A stretch of 6,667 nt of DNA, taken from contig JAKAKU010000117.1 of assembly GCA_021824385.1 (NCBI GenBank), forward strand, positions 1-6,667. Reading direction: 5' to 3'. The notes below the pieces were generated by a model. It was given only the letters and a program-made list of their open reading frames with translations. It searched no databases and had not been told where the DNA came from. This DNA comes from a bacterium (GTDB taxonomy: Bacteria; Patescibacteriota; Microgenomatia; UBA8517). The position numbers were made by a program, and so were the translations under genes. Shown in pieces: positions 1 to 4,957 of this stretch. The stretch's first letter is position 1. Each line of letters begins with the position of its first letter.

Positions 1-411
1 CTTAATTGGTGCATACAAGAGGTTATTAAAATCTGTGGTTACCGAACCATGACCAGCAAGCATGAGGCGAAAAGCTTGATAGAGGGCAATGAGTACCACC
101 AGTTGCAGAATTTGTGGCAAACAACCGGCAGAAGGATTAATTTTGTTTTGCTTATACACTTCAGCTTGAGCCTTCATAAAGCCTTGCTTGTCGTCTTTGT
201 ATTTTTTCTTCAGCTTATTGAGTTGTGGCTGGATCTCGCGAATCTTTTTCATGTTGTCGGTCGCGGGTTTTGTTAACGGGACCAAAATCAAACGGAGAAA
301 AAGAGAAAAACCAATAATGGCAAGCCCCATGTTGTTGCCTAAAATTCTATAAAAAATAATAAGCCCGTTTGCAAGAGGTTGGGTAAGAAGTGTGGTAAAA
401 ATTTGTCCCAT
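1..411 (-). CDS. yidC: YidC/Oxa1-family membrane protein insertase, N-terminal part (3' end outside window)
   Basis: The product inserts and folds proteins in the cytoplasmic membrane, alone or with SecYEG. The 137 visible residues begin MGQIFTTLL and match the Oxa1/YidC core. A first hydrophobic segment (about residues 12-46) carries the family arginine in LRLILVPLT. A charged cytoplasmic stretch follows (NMKKIREIQPQLNKLKKKYKDD), and then the family landmark NKINPSAGCLPQILQ, which leads into the next membrane segment. There is no large periplasmic P1 domain and no obvious lipobox, so the protein starts almost directly at the core, as in short Gram-positive-type homologues. The frame stays open to the left edge, so the gene is truncated by the window and not broken. 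The ATG at 411 is the only sensible start. No Shine-Dalgarno precedes it, but a TATAAT lies 8 nt upstream. It follows yidD by 27 bp in the conserved rpmH-rnpA-yidD-yidC order. Confidence 0.95.
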   Translation of the reverse strand, partial: MGQIFTTLLTQPLANGLIIFYRILGNNMGLAIIGFSLFLRLILVPLTKPATDNMKKIREIQPQLNKLKKKYKDDKQGFMKAQAEVYKQNKINPSAGCLPQILQLVVLIALYQAFRLMLAGHGSVTTDFNNLLYAPIK

Positions 412-419
412 GAGTCTTC

Positions 420-425
420 ATTATA
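420..425 (-). promoter_or_regulatory. Possible -10 element giving a leaderless yidC transcript
   Basis: The minus strand reads a perfect TATAAT that ends 8 nt before the yidC ATG, in the yidD-yidC gap. The start codon A would be 9 nt downstream of the hexamer, where transcription normally begins. No convincing -35 is visible at 17 bp (the hexamer there is TGTGCC). dnaN shows the same geometry. A short AT-rich hexamer can occur by chance, and yidC may simply be read from the rpmH promoter. Confidence 0.4.
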
Positions 426-438
426 CTATGAATGTACC

Positions 439-651
439 CTAAGGCACAGGGTCATATCCAGCAGGAGTCCACGGGTGACACCGGGAGAGTCGCTTCAAAG
501 AAAGTATGGTGCCTTTCCCAATGCCGTATTTGGAAATTGCTTCTTCTGAGTATTCGCTGCAAGTGGGAGTAAAACGGCAGCCAGTCCCAGTTAAAAATCG
601 AAAAAGGTGGGAGAAGGTGAGCTTATACACCACAAGAAGTTTTTTATACAT
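439..651 (-). CDS. yidD: YidD, membrane protein insertion efficiency factor
   Basis: This 70-aa protein is a small membrane-associated factor that helps YidC-dependent insertion. The family signature is complete: [11 protein letters not shown] near residues 24-34, then a basic segment ([12 protein letters not shown]) and the C-terminal GYDPVP. The three conserved cysteines and the HPW motif are present, and the length is typical. The ATG at 651 is preceded by AAGGAG at 656-661 with a 4-nt spacer, one of the few real Shine-Dalgarno sites in the window. The start lies inside the end of rnpA (8-nt overlap), so translation is probably coupled. yidC follows after 27 bp on the same strand. Confidence 0.96.
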   Translation of the reverse strand: MYKKLLVVYKLTFSHLFRFLTGTGCRFTPTCSEYSEEAISKYGIGKGTILSLKRLSRCHPWTPAGYDPVP

Positions 652-1000
652 TTTTCTCCTTGAGAATTTTTGCTTTCGTAAAGCTTTCCGCGACTTCTTT
701 CATAATGTCAGCGGTATAGGCCTTAAGAATTGAAGGCTTCGGTAGAAACACACAATCAACGTGCGGGTTTAAAGAAGAAATCTGGAACCGAATGCCTTCA
801 GAAAGCACTCTCTTAATACGGTTTCTGTCGTGAGCCTTGGCAACTATTTTATTGGGAATAACAAAGCCAAAGCGGGGAGCATCTCCGTTGTCACGGCGTA
901 AAACACTTAGGGTAAAGTTTGTGGAGTGGGTAAGTTTCCCTTTTTTTCGCAACAATTCAAAGTCTTGTGGATCAGTGAGGTGATAAATTTTGGCAAGCAT
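644..1000 (-). CDS. rnpA: Ribonuclease P protein component
   Basis: RnpA is the protein subunit that joins the catalytic RNA of RNase P to remove 5' leaders from pre-tRNAs. The 118-aa product has the family layout: an N-terminal [15 protein letters not shown] segment, the central strand [14 protein letters not shown] (about residues 43-56), and the RNR signature helix [11 protein letters not shown] (RNR at residues 59-61). The C-terminus is lysine-rich. The length is normal. Its ATG overlaps the rpmH stop by one base (TAATG) with no strong Shine-Dalgarno, which points to coupled translation from rpmH. Its 3' end overlaps yidD by 8 nt. The RNase P RNA gene is not in this window. Confidence 0.97.
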   Translation of the reverse strand: MLAKIYHLTDPQDFELLRKKGKLTHSTNFTLSVLRRDNGDAPRFGFVIPNKIVAKAHDRNRIKRVLSEGIRFQISSLNPHVDCVFLPKPSILKAYTADIMKEVAESFTKAKILKEKNV

Positions 1001-1140
1001 TAAACAGTAAGGCTTTTTCTTCCGCGTGCTCTGCGGTCTTTTAGTACACGACGGCCAGTTGATGTTGCCATTCGTTTTCGAAAACCGTGCACACGCACGC
1101 GCTTCCTTTTTGAAGGTTGGTATGTTCGCTTCATTGCCAT
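1000..1140 (-). CDS. rpmH: 50S ribosomal protein L34
   Basis: L34 is a tiny, highly basic protein of the large ribosomal subunit. The product reads [20 protein letters not shown] and continues with the hallmark [20 protein letters not shown]. Two in-frame ATGs are possible, at 1140 (46 aa, MAMKRT) and 1134 (44 aa, MKRT, the usual family start). I chose 1140 because a -10 element lies 9 nt upstream of it, which fits a leaderless mRNA; neither start has a Shine-Dalgarno. A further in-frame extension upstream to 1188 runs through the promoter and hairpin and is not credible. The gene heads the rpmH-rnpA-yidD-yidC cluster, and its stop overlaps the rnpA start by one base. Confidence 0.95.
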   Translation of the reverse strand: MAMKRTYQPSKRKRVRVHGFRKRMATSTGRRVLKDRRARGRKSLTV

Positions 1141-1149
1141 AGTAGAGCT

Positions 1150-1178
1150 AGTATACAAGAGGAATGGGCGAGAGGCAA
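1150..1178 (-). promoter_or_regulatory. Likely promoter of the rpmH-rnpA-yidD-yidC operon
   Basis: On the minus strand, TTGCCT (1173-1178) is followed after exactly 17 bp by TATACT (1150-1155), a good housekeeping-sigma match. Transcription would start about 6-9 nt further, at or within a few bases of the rpmH ATG at 1140, leaving no room for a ribosome binding site. The -35 hexamer falls in the loop of the hairpin at 1165-1187, so promoter and terminator share the same bases. Confidence 0.6.
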
Positions 1179-1195
1179 CCTCGCCCAATTTTTTT
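1165..1195. terminator. Intrinsic terminator hairpin between the 108-aa gene and rpmH
   Basis: TGGGCGAG (1165-1172) and CTCGCCCA (1180-1187) form a perfect 8-bp GC-rich stem with a 7-nt loop. In the plus direction a run of seven T (1189-1195) follows, the textbook layout. In the minus direction the stem begins about 7 nt after the stop of the 108-aa gene and is followed by the less ideal TTCCTCTTG. It probably ends that gene's transcript and also blocks plus-strand antisense reading towards dnaA, so I call it bidirectional, stronger in the plus direction. Confidence 0.7.
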
Positions 1196-1520
1196 AGTTG
1201 GGAACTTGCTCTATTGAGAGAAGCGTCAGCTCACGGGCAACAAAATGTATGTCTAAAACATGTACCACCATTTCGATGTCCACAACCTTTCCCACAACCA
1301 AGACAGATGGCTTCGTAACGAGAGAAAACTTCTCAGAAAGATGATTGTTCCAGTCAGCGTCGCGTGGTAACTGAGGGAATGCACGTGCTTCAAGAATCCC
1401 CAGTATTACACTTTCGCTTTTCCAGAGATATCCAAGATTTTCACCTTTTGCGACAGACGAGATGAGCGTTGCCAACTCGGTACGGGTTGGCGTCTTAGAT
1501 AAGACTTCAACAGTTCGCAT
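1194..1520 (-). CDS. Hypothetical protein of 108 aa between rpmH and dnaA
   Basis: I do not recognise this protein. It starts [20 protein letters not shown] and looks soluble: no signal peptide, membrane segment or cysteine. The C-terminal half is rich in valine, leucine and isoleucine in alternating patterns ([22 protein letters not shown]), suggesting a beta-strand core. That it is a real gene rests on context. The ATG at 1520 has a perfect AAGGAG at 1527-1532 with a 6-nt spacer, a TTGAAA/TATACT promoter lies upstream, and a hairpin follows the TAA stop. The frame is open further upstream, to 1835, but that part is a shadow of dnaA and has no start signals. It is divergent from dnaA and shares its control region. 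It belongs to none of the usual genes of this locus that I know. Confidence 0.8.
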   Translation of the reverse strand: MRTVEVLSKTPTRTELATLISSVAKGENLGYLWKSESVILGILEARAFPQLPRDADWNNHLSEKFSLVTKPSVLVVGKVVDIEMVVHVLDIHFVARELTLLSIEQVPN

Positions 1521-1555
1521 ACAAAACTCCTTAATCACAACTGTTTCGTACGCGT

Positions 1556-1583
1556 AGTATAGCGTCAGCTCCAATATTTTCAA
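1556..1583 (-). promoter_or_regulatory. Promoter of the 108-aa hypothetical gene
   Basis: On the minus strand TTGAAA (1578-1583) and TATACT (1556-1561) are separated by 16 bp. Transcription starting near 1549 would give a leader of about 29 nt containing the AAGGAG at 1527-1532. The promoter is divergent from the proposed dnaA promoter, and their -35 hexamers are 10 bp apart. Confidence 0.6.
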
Positions 1584-1593
1584 AAACATCCTG

Positions 1594-1623
1594 TTGAAAG
1601 ATTGTGGATAAGTTGTTAATACT
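1594..1623 (+). promoter_or_regulatory. Possible dnaA promoter
   Basis: TTGAAA (1594-1599) is followed after 18 bp by AATACT (1618-1623, 4 of 6 matches). The start point would be near 1630, giving a leader of about 27 nt. No Shine-Dalgarno precedes the dnaA ATG; the leader before the ATG reads CCACCTAAATTTTTTC. The -10 is weak, so the exact promoter is uncertain. A perfect DnaA box fills most of the spacer, which fits autoregulation. Confidence 0.4.
1603..1611 (-). promoter_or_regulatory. Perfect DnaA box upstream of dnaA
   Basis: TGTGGATAA is the exact reverse complement of the consensus DnaA box TTATCCACA. It lies 46 bp before the dnaA ATG, between the proposed -35 and -10 hexamers. DnaA binding here would be expected to repress dnaA, as known for autoregulated dnaA promoters. 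It stands alone, unlike the cluster downstream of dnaA. Confidence 0.8.
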
Positions 1624-1656
1624 GTAGTTGCCGCCCACCTAAATTTTTTCTGTGTT

Positions 1657-3033
1657 ATGAAAATTGATAAACAACAAGTGTGGGCAGAAGTTCTTGCAAG
1701 CCTCAAAGTACAAGTTACTGAAGCCACCTTTACGACCTGGTTTAATAAAACGTATTTGGCATCCCTGCGAAAAACAGATGCTACACGGTATGTTGCAGAA
1801 ATTGGAAGTGAAACGGCAATGGCCAAAAACTTCATTCAAGAACGCTACTTTGGATTAATTCAAGATGCGCTCATTCATACCCTTGGTGCTCCGTGTGACT
1901 TACAATTTATCGTAAAAACAGATCCCGAAAAATTAAAGGCAGAGTCACTTGCTACACCACCACCGCTTTTTAACGAAGGCGCAATGACCGACGACATCAT
2001 AACGCGACTCGTGGCTTCACATATTCGCCCAAACTTCACTTTTGAAAACTTTGCGGTTAGTGGATCTAATCAACTCGCGTGGGCTGCAGCAGAAGCCGTG
2101 AGTGTGACTCCAGGAACGGCATATAATCCACTGTTTATTTGGGGAGGAGTAGGAGTGGGGAAAACACATCTTATGCATGCCGTAGGCATAAATATAATAA
2201 AAAAGAAATTAGACGCAAAAGTGTATGCCTGCACAGGAGAGGATTTCACTAACGACATCGTTTCTGGAATTCGAAATAAAAACACCCAAAGTGTTCGCGA
2301 CAAGTACCGCAAGCTCGATGCATTGTTTGTAGATGATATTCAATTCATTGCAGGCAAAGACACCGCACAGGAAGAATTTTTTCACACCTTTAATGCAGTC
2401 ACCTCGGCAGGTGGACAAATTATCATGACCAGTGACCGGCCACCAACTGAAATTCCCAAACTCGAAGCACGTCTCCAAAGTCGGTTTGAAGCAGGACTCA
2501 TTGTCGATGTTTCGCCTCCAGACTTTGAATTACGCTGTGCCATCGTTCAAATCAAAAGTGAACAAAAGGGAATAGAGTTGTCGCCAGAGCTTGCGGCTAT
2601 TGTAGCCGGGAACATTGATTCAGCACGTGCTATTGAAGGATACTTAACCAGATTGTCGTCGGAAGCAAAATTAAATAAAGCAGAAATTGGAGAGGAACTT
2701 ATTAAGAAACTGCTTAAAAAAGGTGATGGGGAAGATATTGAACTGCCAAAAGTATATTCAACCGATCGAGTAATTGATGCTGTTTGTAAGCATTACCAGG
2801 TGAGTAAGCGTTCAATACTCGGAAAAGAGCGTTCAAAAATGATTGCGTACCCGCGGCAAATTCTCATGTATATTTTAAGAATTGAAATGCATTTGCCGTA
2901 TGAGGAACTTGGACAAATCCTGGGGGGAAGGGACCATTCGACCATAATGCACGGTGTGGATAAAATTACCGCGCTCCTTTCGACAGACACCGATACAAGA
3001 GCGGATATAGAGCGGATAAAGTCGTTAGTCTAG
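1657..3033 (+). CDS. dnaA: Chromosomal replication initiator protein DnaA
   Basis: DnaA is the AAA+ ATPase that binds DnaA boxes, opens oriC and recruits the helicase. The 458-aa product has all domains. Domain I covers about residues 1-75, with W9, F25 and W28 in the helicase/self-association fold. A short linker domain II follows. The AAA+ domain III starts near IRPNFTFENFAVSG. It has Walker A GGVGVGKTH (163-171, K169), Walker B VDD (225-227), sensor 1 around TSDRPP, the arginine finger in LQSRF (R276) and the sensor 2 arginine R324 in ARAIEG. Domain IV holds KERSKMIAYPRQ and the signature GGRDHSTIMHG (423-433) that reads the box. The ATG at 1657 fits the family N-terminus (MKIDKQQVWAEVL) but has no Shine-Dalgarno. 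The protein is near the short end of the family because of domain II. oriC follows immediately. Confidence 0.98.
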   Translation: MKIDKQQVWAEVLASLKVQVTEATFTTWFNKTYLASLRKTDATRYVAEIGSETAMAKNFIQERYFGLIQDALIHTLGAPCDLQFIVKTDPEKLKAESLATPPPLFNEGAMTDDIITRLVASHIRPNFTFENFAVSGSNQLAWAAAEAVSVTPGTAYNPLFIWGGVGVGKTHLMHAVGINIIKKKLDAKVYACTGEDFTNDIVSGIRNKNTQSVRDKYRKLDALFVDDIQFIAGKDTAQEEFFHTFNAVTSAGGQIIMTSDRPPTEIPKLEARLQSRFEAGLIVDVSPPDFELRCAIVQIKSEQKGIELSPELAAIVAGNIDSARAIEGYLTRLSSEAKLNKAEIGEELIKKLLKKGDGEDIELPKVYSTDRVIDAVCKHYQVSKRSILGKERSKMIAYPRQILMYILRIEMHLPYEELGQILGGRDHSTIMHGVDKITALLSTDTDTRADIERIKSLV

Positions 3034-3141
3034 TGGACAACAAGTGGACGCAAACTATGTTCTCCACTTATCCACTGTGAAAAAAATGTTATCCACAATT
3101 TTGTCAACAGCGACAGATGAGCTTGCCATCCCCAATCCACA
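3032..3141 (+). repeat. DnaA-box cluster of oriC
   Basis: The strongest boxes are TTATCCACT (3068-3076, one mismatch) and TTATCCACA (3089-3097, perfect), in direct orientation and 21 bp apart, about two helical turns. Two-mismatch sites are TTCTCCACT (3060-3068), TTGTCAACA (3101-3109), CAATCCACA (3133-3141) and, on the minus strand, TTGTCCACT (3032-3040, overlapping the dnaA stop). A second AGTGGAC sits 11 bp after the one at 3032. CAATCCACA is the site nearest the trios and ends 1 nt before them. Confidence 0.85.
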
Positions 3142-3163
3142 GTACTACTACTGCTACTACTAT
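3142..3163 (+). promoter_or_regulatory. DnaA-trio element
   Basis: After a leading GTA, six successive triplets read CTACTACTGCTACTACTA (3145-3162), followed by T. The complementary strand therefore reads 3'-GAT-5' repeats, the published DnaA-trio consensus, with one variant (CTG). It begins right after the DnaA-box-like CAATCCACA and runs directly into the AT-rich stretch. DnaA is expected to assemble on one strand of this element to stretch and open the duplex. Confidence 0.85.
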
Positions 3164-3187
3164 TTTGAATATTAATAAAAAGAAGAA
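3161..3187 (+). other. AT-rich DNA unwinding element
   Basis: Directly after the trios comes TATTTTGAATATTAATAAAA and then a purine-rich AGAAGAA. The stretch is almost free of G and C until the GGGG at about 3191. Its position next to the DnaA-trio makes it the expected site of first strand opening. Confidence 0.7.
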
Positions 3188-3213
3188 AGAGGGGAATCTC
3201 ATAAACAACAAGA

Positions 3214-3240
3214 ATGGGGATAGTGTATAACTACCCCCAT
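3214..3240 (-). terminator. Hairpin terminator of the SH3b-protein gene
   Basis: ATGGGGATAGT (3214-3224) and ACTACCCCCAT (3230-3240) form an 11-bp stem with one A-C mismatch and a 5-nt loop. On the minus strand it starts 11 nt after the SH3b gene's stop and is followed by the T-rich TTCTTGTTGTTT. It would stop transcription before it enters oriC. A role as part of the origin cannot be excluded. Confidence 0.6.
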
Positions 3241-3251
3241 CAACATTTGTG

Positions 3252-3779
3252 TTAACCTTCAGCCGAACAATCGGGAATCGTTACCTCTTTCGGAACGAGG
3301 ATAGTAGCATAGATTCCTTTTTGACCGATTGCATGAATCCAGTTTTCTTTTGCCGAAGGGGTGAACTTGATTTGATACCAATTGTCATCACCTTGGCAGA
3401 TAATTTCGTAGTATCTGCCTTTCTGTGCTTTTCCAACGGGAGCTGGGCTATCCAAACTCGCTAACGGTCGAACATTTAATTCTCCGGCAAGAATAAAAGC
3501 GCTCGCTACCTGAGACGGAGCAGTAGTACTCCCTCCATCGGGAAACACGACATTGGGAACCGAAGTTGCCGTAAACAATTGCGTTGGTGTTGGCATCGGT
3601 GCATTTGGGTAAACCGGAGTCCCGTTGATTGAAACCTCGTCGCACCCTTGAATGGTTACAACACTTTTACTTCCGACGTGACTGACGGAAACGACGCAGT
3701 TATTCTGTGCCTGTACCGTCAATCCGCTCACCAATAATGCGATGAGAACCGTTACCAAAACAATCATCATTCTCTTCAT
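3252..3779 (-). CDS. Secreted protein with a C-terminal SH3b-like domain
   Basis: The 175-aa product starts MKRMMIVLVTVLIALLVSG and has a clear Sec signal peptide with a likely cleavage after VQA (about residue 24); no lipobox cysteine is placed for lipidation. A small domain with two cysteines (about 28 and 46) follows, then a Pro/Thr-rich linker (PNAPMPTPTQLFTATSVP). An SH3b-like domain starts at ELNVRPLAS (about 100) and continues with KAQKGRYYEIIC, DDNWYQIKF and ENWIHAIG, matching the LNVR...G..y.v....WY.I......GWVH pattern of bacterial SH3 folds. Such domains often bind cell-wall peptides; the ligand here is unknown. I chose the ATG at 3779 because GGAGG (3785-3789) lies 5 nt upstream; the TTG at 3791 would begin inside that site. 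The gene interrupts the usual dnaA-dnaN pair, runs against the fork from oriC, and has its own promoter and terminator. Confidence 0.88.
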   Translation of the reverse strand: MKRMMIVLVTVLIALLVSGLTVQAQNNCVVSVSHVGSKSVVTIQGCDEVSINGTPVYPNAPMPTPTQLFTATSVPNVVFPDGGSTTAPSQVASAFILAGELNVRPLASLDSPAPVGKAQKGRYYEIICQGDDNWYQIKFTPSAKENWIHAIGQKGIYATILVPKEVTIPDCSAEG

Positions 3780-3811
3780 ACTAGCCTCCAAAGAGATATT
3801 TAACCTGTAGT

Positions 3812-3840
3812 ATTATAGCGTATCTACTTACTTTTTTCAA
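3812..3840 (-). promoter_or_regulatory. Near-consensus promoter of the SH3b-protein gene
   Basis: On the minus strand TTGAAA (3835-3840) and a perfect TATAAT (3812-3817) are exactly 17 bp apart. Transcription near 3805 would leave a leader of about 26 nt containing the GGAGG at 3785-3789. This is the best promoter in the window and suggests strong housekeeping expression. It is interleaved with the divergent dnaN promoter. Confidence 0.8.
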
Positions 3841-3845
3841 TTTTT

Positions 3846-3854
3846 TGTTATACT
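3846..3854 (+). promoter_or_regulatory. Extended -10 promoter giving a leaderless dnaN transcript
   Basis: TGTTATACT is an extended -10 (TG, one base, TATACT at 3849-3854). It ends 8 nt before the dnaN ATG at 3863, so transcription should begin at or just before the start codon. There is no good -35 at 17 bp, as expected when an extended -10 is used, and no Shine-Dalgarno. The region where the -35 would sit (about 3826-3831) lies inside the divergent SH3b promoter. Confidence 0.55.
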
Positions 3855-3862
3855 CTTGGCTC

Positions 3863-4957
3863 ATGAAAGTAACGCTTCTTACCCGTGAGTTTTCAAAAAT
3901 GCTTGCCACTTCAAGTCGTTTTGTTGCCAATCGGGCAAACCTTCCGATTCTTTCAAACGTTTCACTGAAAGCGACAAAGGCAAAACTTGAAATTCACTCA
4001 ACAGATCTCGAAATTTCATTTAGCGGCAAACTGGGAGCAAAGATTATAGACGAAGGTGAAATTGCCGTAAGTGCAAAAACTTTTTCGGAACTGGTTTCAA
4101 ATTTGGGGGGAGAGCAGATAGACCTCGAAACAAAAGGTGAAGTAATTACTATCAATGCCGATGGCTTTAAGAGCGTTGTAAATGCTGTAAACACTGCGGA
4201 TTACCCAAGTGTGGCGACAGAGGTCTCAGAAAGCGCTATAAAGCTTCAGACGAATGTTTTTGTTCCTGCTCTCAACAAAGTTTTGTTTGCAATTTCAACT
4301 GACGAAGCCCGACCAACATTAACGGGTGTTCTTTTTTTAATTCGCAAAAACGAAATGGTGCTTGTCGCAACTGACGGATTTCGACTTTCACAAAAACGAT
4401 TTGATATTGAAACCGGCCTTCCTGATTCAAAATTAATCATTCCAAAACGCGTCCTCTCCGAAATTCCGAGACTTTCAACAGGTGCTGAAATGCTATTTGA
4501 AATGAACAACGCCGACAATCAAGTATTGTTTGGACTTCCTAATGTTGTTCTCGGAAGTCGCGTTATAGAGGGTGAATTTCCAAATTTCGATAGAATTATT
4601 CCAAAAACTTCGCGAGTAACGGTTAATGTTTCTAAAGATGAATTTGCTCGCGCGGTAAAACTCTCATCTATTTTTGCTCGTGATAATGCAAACACCATAA
4701 AGCTTTCCATAAAAGAAAATGAATTAGTTGTTTCAGCAACGAGTACTAAAAGTGGTGAAGAAGAACTTTCAATCCCGGCAAAAGTGGAAGGAGAGCAAAT
4801 GGAATTATCTTTTAACTATCGATACATCGAAGAATTGTTACCCGTTATTGCAGGGGAGAGTATAACGCTCAAAGCCACCGATGCTACAACTGCATGTTTA
4901 CTGTTAGACCCCAAAGACGCAGATTTTCTTCATTTGATCATGCCGGTTAGAGCTTAA
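3863..4957 (+). CDS. dnaN: DNA polymerase III beta subunit (sliding clamp)
   Basis: DnaN forms the ring-shaped dimer that holds the replicative polymerase on DNA and docks other repair and replication proteins. The 364-aa product has the family's normal length and three repeated clamp domains. Landmarks are an N-terminal MKVTLLTREFSKML, ISTDEARPTLTGVLF (D147 to P151 in the second domain), ATDGFRLS, SRVIEGEFPNFDRIIP (from about residue 230), FNYRYIEELLPVI and the C-terminal HLIMPVRA (usual MPMR-type end). The ATG at 3863 is chosen because it gives the canonical N-terminus; a TTG at 3845 would add six unlikely residues that overlap the -10 element. It is separated from dnaA by oriC and the SH3b gene, so it needs its own promoter. 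Its TAA stop overlaps the convergent gene's stop by 4 nt. Confidence 0.98.
   Translation: MKVTLLTREFSKMLATSSRFVANRANLPILSNVSLKATKAKLEIHSTDLEISFSGKLGAKIIDEGEIAVSAKTFSELVSNLGGEQIDLETKGEVITINADGFKSVVNAVNTADYPSVATEVSESAIKLQTNVFVPALNKVLFAISTDEARPTLTGVLFLIRKNEMVLVATDGFRLSQKRFDIETGLPDSKLIIPKRVLSEIPRLSTGAEMLFEMNNADNQVLFGLPNVVLGSRVIEGEFPNFDRIIPKTSRVTVNVSKDEFARAVKLSSIFARDNANTIKLSIKENELVVSATSTKSGEEELSIPAKVEGEQMELSFNYRYIEELLPVIAGESITLKATDATTACLLLDPKDADFLHLIMPVRA

Larger units (their letters stand above)
3032..3187 (+). other. oriC: Chromosomal replication origin oriC
   Basis: The stretch directly after dnaA combines three ordered parts: a DnaA-box cluster (3032-3141), a DnaA-trio run (3142-3163) and an AT-rich unwinding stretch (about 3161-3187). 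This order matches the basal unwinding system described for Bacillus subtilis. The trios lie to the right of the boxes, so the first opening should proceed rightward into TATTTTGAATATTAATAAAA. Genes to the left run leftward and dnaA/dnaN run rightward, consistent with bidirectional forks from this point. Confidence 0.85.

Noticed and set aside
49..733. Plus-strand reading frames over yidC, yidD and rnpA
   Set aside because: They are antisense shadows of well-recognised minus-strand genes and have no start signals or family features.
1141..1188. Upstream extension of rpmH to 62 residues
   Set aside because: It would translate the promoter and hairpin; L34 family proteins begin at MKRT or very near it.
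1521..1835. Upstream extension of the 108-aa gene to 213 residues
   Set aside because: It would overlap the dnaA start antisense and lacks a ribosome site; the ATG at 1520 has a perfect AAGGAG and its own promoter.
3011..3019. AGCGGATAA, reverse complement TTATCCGCT, as a further oriC box
   Set aside because: Two mismatches and inside the dnaA C-terminal codons; possible but not needed to explain the cluster.
3141..3163. CTA triplet run as a simple microsatellite
   Set aside because: Its position between a DnaA-box cluster and an AT-rich stretch next to dnaA is better explained as a DnaA-trio element.
3845..3847. TTG as start codon of dnaN
   Set aside because: It adds MLYSWL, not found in sliding clamps, and overlaps the extended -10; the ATG at 3863 gives the canonical N-terminus.
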